Assembly: GCF_014646155.1 (NCBI RefSeq)
Contig: NZ_BMMX01000017.1
Coordinates: 39,250-103,249, forward strand
Origin: Mangrovihabitans endophyticus
GTDB lineage: Bacteria > Actinomycetota > Actinomycetes > Mycobacteriales > Micromonosporaceae
Direction: 5' to 3'
Length of the DNA stretch: 64,000 bases
The position numbers and the translations under genes were made by a program. The notes under the pieces were generated by a model. It did no database searches and had not been told where the DNA came from. It was given only the letters and a program-made list of their open reading frames with translations. Within the stretch, counting starts at the first letter, position 1, and each line of letters opens with the position of its first letter. This document shows positions 33,972 to 40,964 of this stretch, one piece after another.

Positions 33972-35210
33972 TCACTTCCAGTCGGGCTTCGGGTTCACGA
34001 TCGTCTGCGACGTGGCCGCGTCCGGCGGGGCCACCACCTGCGCCGTGCCGGACTGCCATTGCGCCAGCAGGAACTTGCCCTGGGGTTCCCCGTTGTCCGC
34101 CCAGCTCAGCGGGCCGAGGATGGTCTGCACCGTGTTGGCGTGCAGCCAGTCGCGGATCTTCGTCTGGTCGACCGCCCCCACCGCGGTGACCGCGGCCTGC
34201 AGCACCTGGGCCGCCGCGTAGGCGTCCGCGGCGTCCTCGGCCGGGTCGGCGTTCTGATAGGCGGCCTGGTAGTCGGCGACGAACTCGGCGTTGTGCGGGG
34301 TGTGCGCGTCCTGGTGCCAGCTCACCGTGTAGAAGACGCCCTCGGTGCTGCCCTCGCCGACGCCGGAGCTGTACTGGCCGGCGTTGCTGGGCGCGGAGGT
34401 CTGGAACATGATCTTGGGGGAGTAACGGAGCTGCTTCAGCGAGCGCACCAGTCCGACCCCGTCCTCGAAGACGGCGCCCTGCGCGATCAGGTCCGGCTTC
34501 TTGCCGGCCATCTGGCTGGCGATGGACTGGAAGTTGGTGGTGTCCGCCGGGTAGGTCGAGGTGTAGACGGTGCGTACGCCGAGCGCCTCCAGTTGCTCGC
34601 GCATGCTGTCGATGACCGGCTTGGCGAACGGGTCGTCCTGGCTCGGATACGCCGCCGTGGCCGGCCGCTGGCCGGCGGGCAACGACTTGATCCAGTCGAC
34701 GAAGACGTCGGCCTGGTGCGGGGCGGTGGCCGGCTGGGCGAAGAAGAGGTTCTTGAAGCCGCGGGTGAACATCTTCGGGGCGCCGCCGGCCGGCTCCACG
34801 AAGACCATGTTGTTCTTCTCGGCCACCGCCGAGGCGGCGTAGTTGAGCAATGACGAGAAGGTGCCCAGCACCAGGTCGACCTTGTCCTGGGTGATCAGCT
34901 TGGTGTAGTCGCTGACCACCGTGTCCTGGCTGCTCGCGTCGTCGACGATGGTGAGCCGCACCGGCCGGCCGAGCAGTCCACCGGCCTTGTTGATCTGGTC
35001 CGCCCAGACCTGGTAGCCGCGCTTGGCCTCCGATCCGGGCTGGGAGAAGTCACCGGTCAACGGCAGCGAAACGCCGATGACCAGGGGTTTGTCGGTCTTC
35101 GTGGCGGCCTGCTCGGACGGGCGTGAGCCACAGGCGGCCAGGCCGGCGCCGACCACGGCGGTCAGGGAAGCGGTGAGAACGGTACGTCGGGAGACGGGCT
35201 TTTCGATCAT
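33972..35210 (-). CDS. Periplasmic-binding lipoprotein of a Liv-type ABC importer
   Basis: 412 aa. The N-terminus has a Tat-type twin-arginine stretch (PVSRRTVLTASL) and a lipobox ending LAAC, so it is exported folded and lipid-anchored. Mature type-I binding fold: IGVSLPLTGDFSQPGSEAKRG at its start. ATG at 35210 has GGAGGG upstream. Behind the LacI-controlled promoter at 35284-35312. The ligand is probably the island's growth substrate; family ligands include amino acids, amides and aromatic acids. Confidence 0.92.
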   Translation of the reverse strand: MIEKPVSRRTVLTASLTAVVGAGLAACGSRPSEQAATKTDKPLVIGVSLPLTGDFSQPGSEAKRGYQVWADQINKAGGLLGRPVRLTIVDDASSQDTVVSDYTKLITQDKVDLVLGTFSSLLNYAASAVAEKNNMVFVEPAGGAPKMFTRGFKNLFFAQPATAPHQADVFVDWIKSLPAGQRPATAAYPSQDDPFAKPVIDSMREQLEALGVRTVYTSTYPADTTNFQSIASQMAGKKPDLIAQGAVFEDGVGLVRSLKQLRYSPKIMFQTSAPSNAGQYSSGVGEGSTEGVFYTVSWHQDAHTPHNAEFVADYQAAYQNADPAEDAADAYAAAQVLQAAVTAVGAVDQTKIRDWLHANTVQTILGPLSWADNGEPQGKFLLAQWQSGTAQVVAPPDAATSQTIVNPKPDWK

Positions 35211-35263
35211 GTAGGCCCTCCACATTCGGTTGCTCCCGGGCGTCGCCGCCGGGGAAGGCAGGC

Positions 35264-35277
35264 CGCAATCGTTTGCG
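35264..35277. promoter_or_regulatory. LacI operator 1
   Basis: CGCAATCGTTTGCG: five-base arms CGCAA/TTGCG about a central CG, typical of LacI-family sites. It lies just downstream of the -10 of the livK promoter, a repressing position. Confidence 0.75.
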
Positions 35278-35283
35278 ATCCGA

Positions 35284-35312
35284 GGATGTACTTCCTGTTA
35301 CGTACGTGTCAA
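35284..35312 (-). promoter_or_regulatory. Promoter of the Liv/catabolic operon
   Basis: Minus strand -35 TTGACA (35312-35307), 16-bp spacer containing CGTACGT, weak -10 TACATC (35290-35285). Followed at once by LacI operator 1. The TTGACACGTACGT block is shared with the GH5 promoter at 13979. Confidence 0.55.
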
Positions 35313-35361
35313 GACTGCTTAGCGAACCTGGTCAACGTGAAGATTGCAAGACTTGTACAGG

Positions 35362-35375
35362 CGCAATCGGTTGCG
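35362..35375. promoter_or_regulatory. LacI operator 2
   Basis: CGCAATCGGTTGCG, same half-sites as operator 1, 13 bases upstream of the ATG at 35389. Paired operators about 98 bp apart (centre to centre) could support looping or dual repression of both directions. Confidence 0.75.
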
Positions 35376-35388
35376 GTTAACTCGGACC

Positions 35389-36225
35389 ATGACGCGCTTC
35401 GTCCGAGTCGGGTCGTTCACCCCCTCCGTGCTGCTGCGCGTCGCGCGCCGGCTGGGCCGCCTCGACGCGGCCGGGCTGGACGTGACCGAGGAACTCGTTC
35501 CCTCGTCGCCGGCCCAGTTCCGCGCGCTGCTCGACGGTGCGTACGACGCCGTGCTGACCAGCCCGGACAACGTGCTGGCCTACCGCTACAGCCCGGTCAA
35601 CCCGCTGGGCCGCAACGCCGCGGTGCGGACCCTGGCCGCCGTCGACCGCGGCATGGGGCTGGCGCTCTACGGCAGCACGACGGGCCGGCGCTTCGGCGTC
35701 GACGTGCCCGGCTCCGGCTTCGCGTTCGCCCTCTACGCGCTCGCCGAGTCGCTCGGCCTGTCCCGCGCCGACTATCAGGTGATCGCGCTCGGCTCGACGC
35801 CGCAACGGCTGACCGCGCTGCTGGCCGGGGCGTGCGACGCCACCCTGCTCAACGCCGGCAACGAACTGCGCGCCGAGGCGGCCGGGTTGCGCCCGCTGGC
35901 CCGGGTGAGCCAGGTCTGCCGCCCCTACCTGGGCACCGTCCTGGCCGCCCTGCACCCGGTGGACGGCCTCGCCGAGGCCCTGGTCGGCACCGCCGCGGAG
36001 GTGGTCGCCGGCCGCCACGACGAGCTCGTGGTGGCGGAGGCGGCGCGCGCGCTCGGCCTTGACACCGAGCTCGCCCGGCGCTACCTGGCCCGGCTCACCG
36101 ACCCCGCGGAGGGCCTGGTGCCGGACGGCCTGGTCGACCCGGCGGCCCTGCGCACCCTGGTCGACCTGCGCCGCCGCTACGGCCCGGCGCTGGACGGCGA
36201 CCCGCTCGCCGCGGCGCTGCGGTGA
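35389..36225 (+). CDS. Substrate-binding-like (NMT1/periplasmic type II fold) protein without signal peptide
   Basis: 278 aa related to NMT1/thiamine-precursor and alkanesulfonate binding proteins: an N-terminal strand VRVGSFTPSVLL, DAVLTSPDNVLAYRY in the first lobe, and an all-soluble second lobe. No signal peptide or lipobox is present, and upstream the LacI operator blocks any longer start, so it should be cytoplasmic. No cognate ABC permease follows; an MFS gene does, overlapping by GTGA. It may be an enzyme or sensor built on a binding-protein fold. Confidence 0.65.
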   Translation: MTRFVRVGSFTPSVLLRVARRLGRLDAAGLDVTEELVPSSPAQFRALLDGAYDAVLTSPDNVLAYRYSPVNPLGRNAAVRTLAAVDRGMGLALYGSTTGRRFGVDVPGSGFAFALYALAESLGLSRADYQVIALGSTPQRLTALLAGACDATLLNAGNELRAEAAGLRPLARVSQVCRPYLGTVLAALHPVDGLAEALVGTAAEVVAGRHDELVVAEAARALGLDTELARRYLARLTDPAEGLVPDGLVDPAALRTLVDLRRRYGPALDGDPLAAALR

Positions 36226-37400
36226 GCCGCCCGACGCGCCTGCTGCAGGCCGCCTCGTTCGTCAGCACGATGGACCGGTTCACCATGCCGCCGATGCTGA
36301 TCGTCACGGCGCGCGCCCTCGGCGTGCCGCTGTCCTCGGTGGTGCACACCGCCAGCGTCTACTTCCTCGCGTACGGGCTGATGCAACCGGTCTGGGGCAT
36401 CGTCTCCGACCGCCTGGGCCGGGTCCGGACCCTGCGCATCACCCTGCTGGTGGCGGCGTTCGCCACCGCCGGGTCGGCCTGCGCGGCCACGGTGACCCAG
36501 CTCGGTGTCGCGCGGGCGCTGGCCGGCGCGGCGTTCAGCGCGGCCATCCCGGCCGGCCTGATCTACGTGGGCGACACCGTCCCCGGCCGGCGCCGGCAGA
36601 CCGAGGTCACCAACCTGATGGCCGGCGTGGCCCTGGGCACCGCGGTGGCGTCGGCCGGCGCGGGCGCGCTGGCCCAGGCGACGAGCTGGCGGGTGGCCTT
36701 CGTGGTGTCCGCCCTGTGCGCGCTCACCCTGGTATTCCTGCTGCGCGGGCTGCCCGAACCGGTCACCGACCGGCCCGCCGGGCACCTGCTGGCACCGCTG
36801 GGCCGGATGATCCGCTCGCGCGCCACGCTGCTCGTGCTGCTGCTCGCCTTCGCCGAGGGCGGGGTGCTGCTCGGCGTGCTCACGCTGCTGCCGCCCGCGG
36901 TCGAGCACGGCGGCGCGAGCGCGGCCGTGGCCGGCGCGGTCACCGCCGTGTATGGGATCGCGGTCCTCGTCTTCGCCCGGGTCGCTGGCGTGTTGTCGCG
37001 CCGCTGGCCGGTCTGGCGGCTGATCGGGGCCGGAGCGCTCGCCGCGGTCGCCGGGTGCACGCTCGCGGCGGTCAGCCGCACCCCGGTGGCCGCCGCGGCG
37101 GTGGCCGCCCTGATCGGGCTGGCGTGGGCCGCCATGCACTCCTCACTGCAGACCTGGGCGACCGAGGTGCTGCCGTCGGCGCGCGCCACGGTGGTGTCCG
37201 GCTTCGCCGGCGCCTTGTTCGCCGGGAGCGCGCTGTCCTCGGCGCTGGTGGCCGGCCCGGCCGAGGCCGGACGCTACGGAGCCGCGTTCGCCGCGCTGGC
37301 CATCGTGGCGGTGCCGCTGGGCATCGGCGCCACGCTCGCTCGGGCGCGGTGGCGGCCCGTGGTGGCCACCGAAACGGGGGAGCGCCATGGCCAGTCCTAA
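36222..37400 (+). CDS. MFS transporter
   Basis: 392 aa, 12 hydrophobic helices in two halves. Motif A-like loop GIVSDRLGRVRTLR follows helix 2. It resembles sugar/drug or aromatic-acid porters, specificity unknown. GTG at 36222 lies in the overlap with the upstream stop; it overlaps the LacI gene by 14 bases. Could import the substrate or export an intermediate of the island pathway. Confidence 0.88.
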   Translation: MSRPTRLLQAASFVSTMDRFTMPPMLIVTARALGVPLSSVVHTASVYFLAYGLMQPVWGIVSDRLGRVRTLRITLLVAAFATAGSACAATVTQLGVARALAGAAFSAAIPAGLIYVGDTVPGRRRQTEVTNLMAGVALGTAVASAGAGALAQATSWRVAFVVSALCALTLVFLLRGLPEPVTDRPAGHLLAPLGRMIRSRATLLVLLLAFAEGGVLLGVLTLLPPAVEHGGASAAVAGAVTAVYGIAVLVFARVAGVLSRRWPVWRLIGAGALAAVAGCTLAAVSRTPVAAAAVAALIGLAWAAMHSSLQTWATEVLPSARATVVSGFAGALFAGSALSSALVAGPAEAGRYGAAFAALAIVAVPLGIGATLARARWRPVVATETGERHGQS

Positions 37401-38445
37401 AATCGTGCGAATGACCGCCCCGAGGCTCCGCGACGTCGCGCAGCTCGCCGGGGTGCACCCGGCGACCGCCTCGCGGGCGCTCAACCCGCAAACTCGCCAG
37501 CAGGTCAACGCGGACACCGCCCGACGGGTTCTGCGCGCCGCGGAGTCCATCGGCTACCAGCCGAACCCGATCGCGCGCAGCCTGAAGACGGCCCGCACCG
37601 GCACCGTCGGCCTGGTCATCCCGGACCTGACCAACCCGCTGTTCCCGCCGATCGTGCGCGGCATCGAGGACGTGCTGACCCCGGCCGGCTACAACGCCTG
37701 GATCGTCAACACGGACAACGATCCGCAGCGCGAGGAGGCGCAGGTCGAGGCGCTGCGTTCGCGGCAGGTCGAGGGCCTGATCGTGGCCACCGCGCGGCGT
37801 ACCCATCCGTTGCTGGCGCGGCTGCACCGGCAGGGCGTCAAGATGGTCCTGGTCAACCGGCGGGTGGACGGTCTGGAACTGCCCTCGGTGACCGCCGACG
37901 ACGACGCCGGCATCGGCTTGGCGGTGGCCCATCTGGTGGGGCTCGGGCACACCCGGATCGCGCACCTGGCGGGCCCGCAGCACACGTCGACCGGCGTCAG
38001 CCGGGCCCGCGCCTTCCGGCACGCGCTGATCGACCACGGTCTGCCCGACGACCCCGCGCTGACCGTCGAATGCGGCTACTGGTCGGAGTCCGAGGGCGCG
38101 CGGGGGCTGCGCCGGTTGCTCGACGGCGGCCGGGCCTTCACCGCTGTGGTGGCCGGCAACGACCTGATCGCGCTGGGCTGCTACGACGTCTTCGCCGAGC
38201 GCGGCATGACCTGCCCGGACGATGTGAGCGTGGTGGGCTTCAACGAGATGCCCTACTTGGACAAGATGCGCCCCCCGCTGACCACGGTGGCGATTCCGCA
38301 CTACGAGATCGGCGCGGAGGCGGGCCGGCTGCTGCTGGACACCATCGACGAGCCGGACCGTTACCCACGGTCGGTGCTGCTGGCACCCTCCCTGGTGGTA
38401 CGCGCGTCGACCACCCCCGCCCCGTGTGACGCCGCGTCGCGCTGA
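37387..38445 (+). CDS. LacI-family transcriptional regulator
   Basis: 352 aa. N-terminal HTH RLRDVAQLAGVHPATASRALN with hinge helix PNPIARSLKT, then a periplasmic-binding-like sensor (TGTVGLVIPDLTNPLFPPI; NDLIALGCYDVFAERG; DVSVVGFNEMPY). Third gene of its operon. Predicted to bind CGCAATCGKTTGCG at 35264 and 35362, controlling both its own operon and the Liv operon. Inducer unknown, likely the imported substrate or a metabolite. Confidence 0.92.
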   Translation: MASPKIVRMTAPRLRDVAQLAGVHPATASRALNPQTRQQVNADTARRVLRAAESIGYQPNPIARSLKTARTGTVGLVIPDLTNPLFPPIVRGIEDVLTPAGYNAWIVNTDNDPQREEAQVEALRSRQVEGLIVATARRTHPLLARLHRQGVKMVLVNRRVDGLELPSVTADDDAGIGLAVAHLVGLGHTRIAHLAGPQHTSTGVSRARAFRHALIDHGLPDDPALTVECGYWSESEGARGLRRLLDGGRAFTAVVAGNDLIALGCYDVFAERGMTCPDDVSVVGFNEMPYLDKMRPPLTTVAIPHYEIGAEAGRLLLDTIDEPDRYPRSVLLAPSLVVRASTTPAPCDAASR

Positions 38446-38473
38446 CCCACCTCGCTCCGGCGCCGTGCCGGGG

Positions 38474-38941
38474 TCAGGAGCAGTGCTGCTTGACCGGCGA
38501 CAGCCACGTCGTCATGTCGTTGCCCAGCACCGTGCTGACGTCCTGGCTGGTGGTGATGGCGCGGAAGAAGGCGGGATCGTCGGCCTTGGCCTGAAGTTTG
38601 TCAGCCGTGCGTGCGCCGTCGGCGCGCAGCTCGGGGTTGTCGCTGTCGCGAGTGGCCCGGCGTACGTCCGTGGCGAACGCCGTCAATGCCTGCTTCGCCT
38701 TCTGCCGGCCCTGCGCGGTGTCGCCGGACTTGTCGACCATGGTGCTCAGGGCCTGCGCGAACGGCGCCATCCGCTGGTTGAAGACCTCGCCCAGCGTGGT
38801 GCAGGAATCGCGGATGGCGGCGTCGACCGACGGCGCGGAGTTCGGTGGTGCCGGCGCGGCCTGATCGTCGTCCGCCAGGCCGCAGGCCGAGGCCACGAGG
38901 AGTGTGCCGCCGACGATGAGTGCCTGCGCCGCCCGATGCAT
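38474..38941 (-). CDS. Secreted lipoprotein, unknown function
   Basis: 155 aa. ATG at 38941 (MHRAAQ) follows AGGAG; the signal peptide ends at a lipobox VASAC. The mature part is helical with a Cys in SCTTLGE and another near the end (KQHCS) that could form a disulfide. No known domain. A perfect CebR-type box lies 27 bases upstream of the start. Confidence 0.75.
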   Translation of the reverse strand: MHRAAQALIVGGTLLVASACGLADDDQAAPAPPNSAPSVDAAIRDSCTTLGEVFNQRMAPFAQALSTMVDKSGDTAQGRQKAKQALTAFATDVRRATRDSDNPELRADGARTADKLQAKADDPAFFRAITTSQDVSTVLGNDMTTWLSPVKQHCS

Positions 38942-39373
38942 CGATGACTCCTGTCGCCGAAGGGAAGATGGGAGCGCTCCCATTTCGATCGAACTCTACG
39001 TCTCCGGTACGTCGCCAGTCCAGCGCGGAGGTGAGCGCGGCGGCCCTGATCCGTGCGGCGGCCCTGATCCGTCGGTGGCACGCTGCGCGCGGGAGCCCCG
39101 CCCGATTTGACGGATCGGACGACAACGGGAAACGTGGGGCTCTTGAAGGCCGTGGTTCGAGACGGAGGGATTCATTACCCCGACGACGCCGCTCCGGGCC
39201 GGGCACGCCCGGCGTGGGGTGCGCACGCCGACCGTCTCGGCTCGACCACTGTTCGCGCCGGTGCCGCCCTGCTCGGTGCGACCGCTGCTCGCCAGAGCAT
39301 CGCCACACCGGCGTCACGGCGGGACCGGCCACCAGTTCCCAGAATCCCTATGACGATGACCTCGAGGAGAAGC
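38942..39373. other. Intergenic region with CebR box and an 18-bp direct repeat
   Basis: No convincing gene. Holds the CebR-type palindrome (38968-38983) and two adjacent 18-bp copies of GCGGCGGCCCTGATCCGT (39037-39054, 39055-39072). A longer frame continuing into the HesB-like gene has no ribosome-binding site and was not used. Confidence 0.55.
38968..38983. promoter_or_regulatory. CebR/CelR-type cellobiose operator 1
   Basis: ATGGGAGCGCTCCCAT, a perfect 16-bp palindrome containing TGGGAGCGCTCCCA, the operator of the actinobacterial cellobiose repressor CebR/CelR (LacI family). In front of the lipoprotein gene on the minus strand. Confidence 0.8.
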
Positions 39374-39658
39374 ATGCTTGCCGTCACCGAGAACGCCGCA
39401 GCCGCCATCCGCGACATCACCGATCAGCAGAGCGTGCCCGATGGCGCGGGTCTGCGCATCGCCACCGACCAGGAGGCCGGTGCCCTGACGCTGAGTCTGG
39501 CCGCGTCGCCCGCGGCCGGGGACCAGGTGGTGGACGCTTCCGGCGCGCTGCTGTTCCTGGACGCGGGCGCGGCGGAGATCCTGGCCGACAAGGCTCTCGA
39601 CGCCGCCGTCGGCAACGAGGGCGCCGTCGAGTTCGCGGTAGCCGAACAACCCAAGTGA
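39374..39658 (+). CDS. HesB/IscA-fold protein lacking the cluster cysteines
   Basis: 94 aa. Fold signature: MLAVTENAAAAIRDI then GLRIATDQ and DASGALLFLDAGAAEILADK, as in HesB/IscA A-type carriers. The three cysteines that hold the Fe-S cluster in that family are absent; no Cys occurs at all. It therefore cannot carry a classical cluster. ATG at 39374 follows GAGGAGA. Followed by a strong hairpin. Confidence 0.78.
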   Translation: MLAVTENAAAAIRDITDQQSVPDGAGLRIATDQEAGALTLSLAASPAAGDQVVDASGALLFLDAGAAEILADKALDAAVGNEGAVEFAVAEQPK

Positions 39659-39695
39659 CCCAGCAGTTCTGGTGACCTCCGACCGGAGGTCGTCG

Positions 39696-39730
39696 CCGAG
39701 CCGCCCGCGCATACGTGCCGGGCGGCTCGG
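39696..39730 (+). terminator. Intrinsic terminator after the HesB-like gene
   Basis: Perfect 12-bp arms CCGAGCCGCCCG (39696-39707) and CGGGCGGCTCGG (39719-39730), 11-nt loop, then TCGTTTCC. Confidence 0.88.
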
Positions 39731-39748
39731 TCGTTTCCGTCGCCCCCT

Positions 39749-39830
39749 CCCCGTCGATCTTGAAGATTCGGTGCCGGATTGGTGCTGGCACAACCGACTT
39801 GTCCGACCCGAAAGTCCAAGATCGACGGGG
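39749..39830. repeat. Palindromic intergenic repeat, copy 2
   Basis: Arms CCCCGTCGATCTTG (39749-39762) and CAAGATCGACGGGG (39817-39830) pair perfectly over 14 bp. The right half carries CTTGTCCGACCCGAAAGTC, as in other copies. Lies between the HesB terminator and the end of the convergent TetR gene. Confidence 0.88.
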
Positions 39831-39843
39831 GAGGTGGCGACGG

Positions 39844-40569
39844 TCAGCGCGGCCGGTCGCGTCCGCTGACTGGTGCGCGCATCAGGCCCTCGATGGCGTC
39901 GATCAGCCCGGTCGCGGTGGCGTTCCACAGCGCCGCGGCCGATTCCCGGTCGTCGGGCAGGGTGCGTTCCCGCTGGGCGCACATGTGCACGATCAGGGTG
40001 TGCGCCATCTCGTTGCGTTCGGCGCGCACCTGCGGTGACAGGCTCGGCAGGCAACCGTGCAGCGCCTCGATCACGGCGTGCAGCGTGTGCGCGTGGCGCA
40101 TCTGTTCGGCGGCCAGTTCGCGCAGCTTCGGCTCGGTCATCAACTGGGCGGCGAATCGCGCGTACCAACTGGGCGTGCCCAGTGAGATGAGGTGCTCGGT
40201 GAACGGGCGCACCACGCACGTGACCCAGTCCCGGACCTCGGTGCTGCCGTCGTGGTGAGCGTACAGCCGGCGGCGGAGCTCTTCCATGCCCTCGTCGTGC
40301 CGCCGCACGAGGGCGCGGACCAGGTCGGCCTTGGTGCCGAAGTGGTATCCGACGGCGGTGTTGTTGCCCTGTCCGGCCGCCTCGCTGATCTGCCGGTTGG
40401 AGACCGAGAAGACGCCGTGCTCGGCGAAGAGGCGCTCGGCGGTGGCGAGGATGCGCGCACGGGTGTGCTCCGCTTGCTCGCTGCGCGCGTTGCGAGCCGT
40501 CCGTGGCGGAACGGGCAGCCGGGCGCCCGCCGGGCCGGGCGTCGTTCTGGTGGGGTTCATCGTGGCCAT
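39844..40569 (-). CDS. TetR-family transcriptional regulator
   Basis: 241 aa. N-terminal HTH: RARILATAERLFAEHGVFSVSNRQISEAAGQGNNTAVGYHFGTK pattern (quoted by its AERLFAEHG and YHFGTK parts). C-terminal ligand domain with RFAAQLMTEP. The start at 40569 (MATMNP) or 40560 (MNPTRT) follows a predicted +1 near 40653. Divergent from the P450/ferredoxin genes with a shared operator at 40683, so probably their repressor. Effector unknown, likely the P450 substrate. Confidence 0.85.
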   Translation of the reverse strand: MATMNPTRTTPGPAGARLPVPPRTARNARSEQAEHTRARILATAERLFAEHGVFSVSNRQISEAAGQGNNTAVGYHFGTKADLVRALVRRHDEGMEELRRRLYAHHDGSTEVRDWVTCVVRPFTEHLISLGTPSWYARFAAQLMTEPKLRELAAEQMRHAHTLHAVIEALHGCLPSLSPQVRAERNEMAHTLIVHMCAQRERTLPDDRESAAALWNATATGLIDAIEGLMRAPVSGRDRPR

Positions 40570-40659
40570 CAGGATAGAGGGTCGGCGGCTGCCCGGCGGG
40601 CCGAGAACCTGCGGCCGCGGGGCGGGACCGGCCCGCGGCGTGCCCCCACGACGATCCAC

Positions 40660-40698
40660 TCCGTAGAACGATCACGCCAAATAGTCAATCACTTGACT
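40660..40698 (-). promoter_or_regulatory. tetR promoter with overlapping operator
   Basis: Minus strand -35 TTGACT (40688-40683), 17-bp spacer, -10 TACGGA (40665-40660). The -35 is half of the inverted repeat AGTCAATCACTTGACT (40683-40698), a likely TetR operator facing the P450 genes. Confidence 0.6.
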
Positions 40699-40760
40699 TA
40701 CATGAATGGGGTGAGTTGACTGGTTCGTGCGGAAAACAGCGTCGTTGTGAGGAGGCTGCC

Positions 40761-40933
40761 ATGCCGGAAGGTGACGCCGTCGAGGCGCTCAGTTATCCGA
40801 TCCGGGTGCGCATCCGCTGGACCCGCCCCGCGAGTGGGAACGGCTGCGCCACGACTGCCCGGCCGCCGCGGTGCGTTTCCCCAGCCACGGACTCATCGTC
40901 GGACGGCTGACACAGGTTCCGGTCCGCTGGTGA
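40761..40933 (+). pseudogene. Remnant of a cytochrome P450 5' end (frameshifted, truncated)
   Basis: Starts with GGAGG and ATG at 40761 (MPEGDAVEALSYPIR), then continues in another frame from 40808 as AHPLDPPREWERLRHDCPAA followed by AVRFPSHGLIVGRL, stopping at 40931. Joined, these match the N-terminal 45 residues of actinobacterial P450s and align with residues 14-60 of the next gene (FPLPRAAGCPFDPPPRLREL...). A frameshift near 40800 and loss of everything after the first strand indicate decay, perhaps after tandem duplication or recombination. Confidence 0.6.
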
Positions 40934-40964
40934 CCTGACGCCCCTCTTGCACGAAGGAGACACG

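Noticed and set aside
18494..38445. Acquired genomic island with attachment sites or integrase
   Set aside because: No integrase, tRNA or flanking direct repeats were seen, and base composition matches the surroundings; it is a functional island, not a proven mobile one.
39107..39373. Extended N-terminus on the HesB-like protein
   Set aside because: The extra 89 residues are Arg/Ala-rich without similarity, and GAGGAGA lies exactly before the ATG at 39374.
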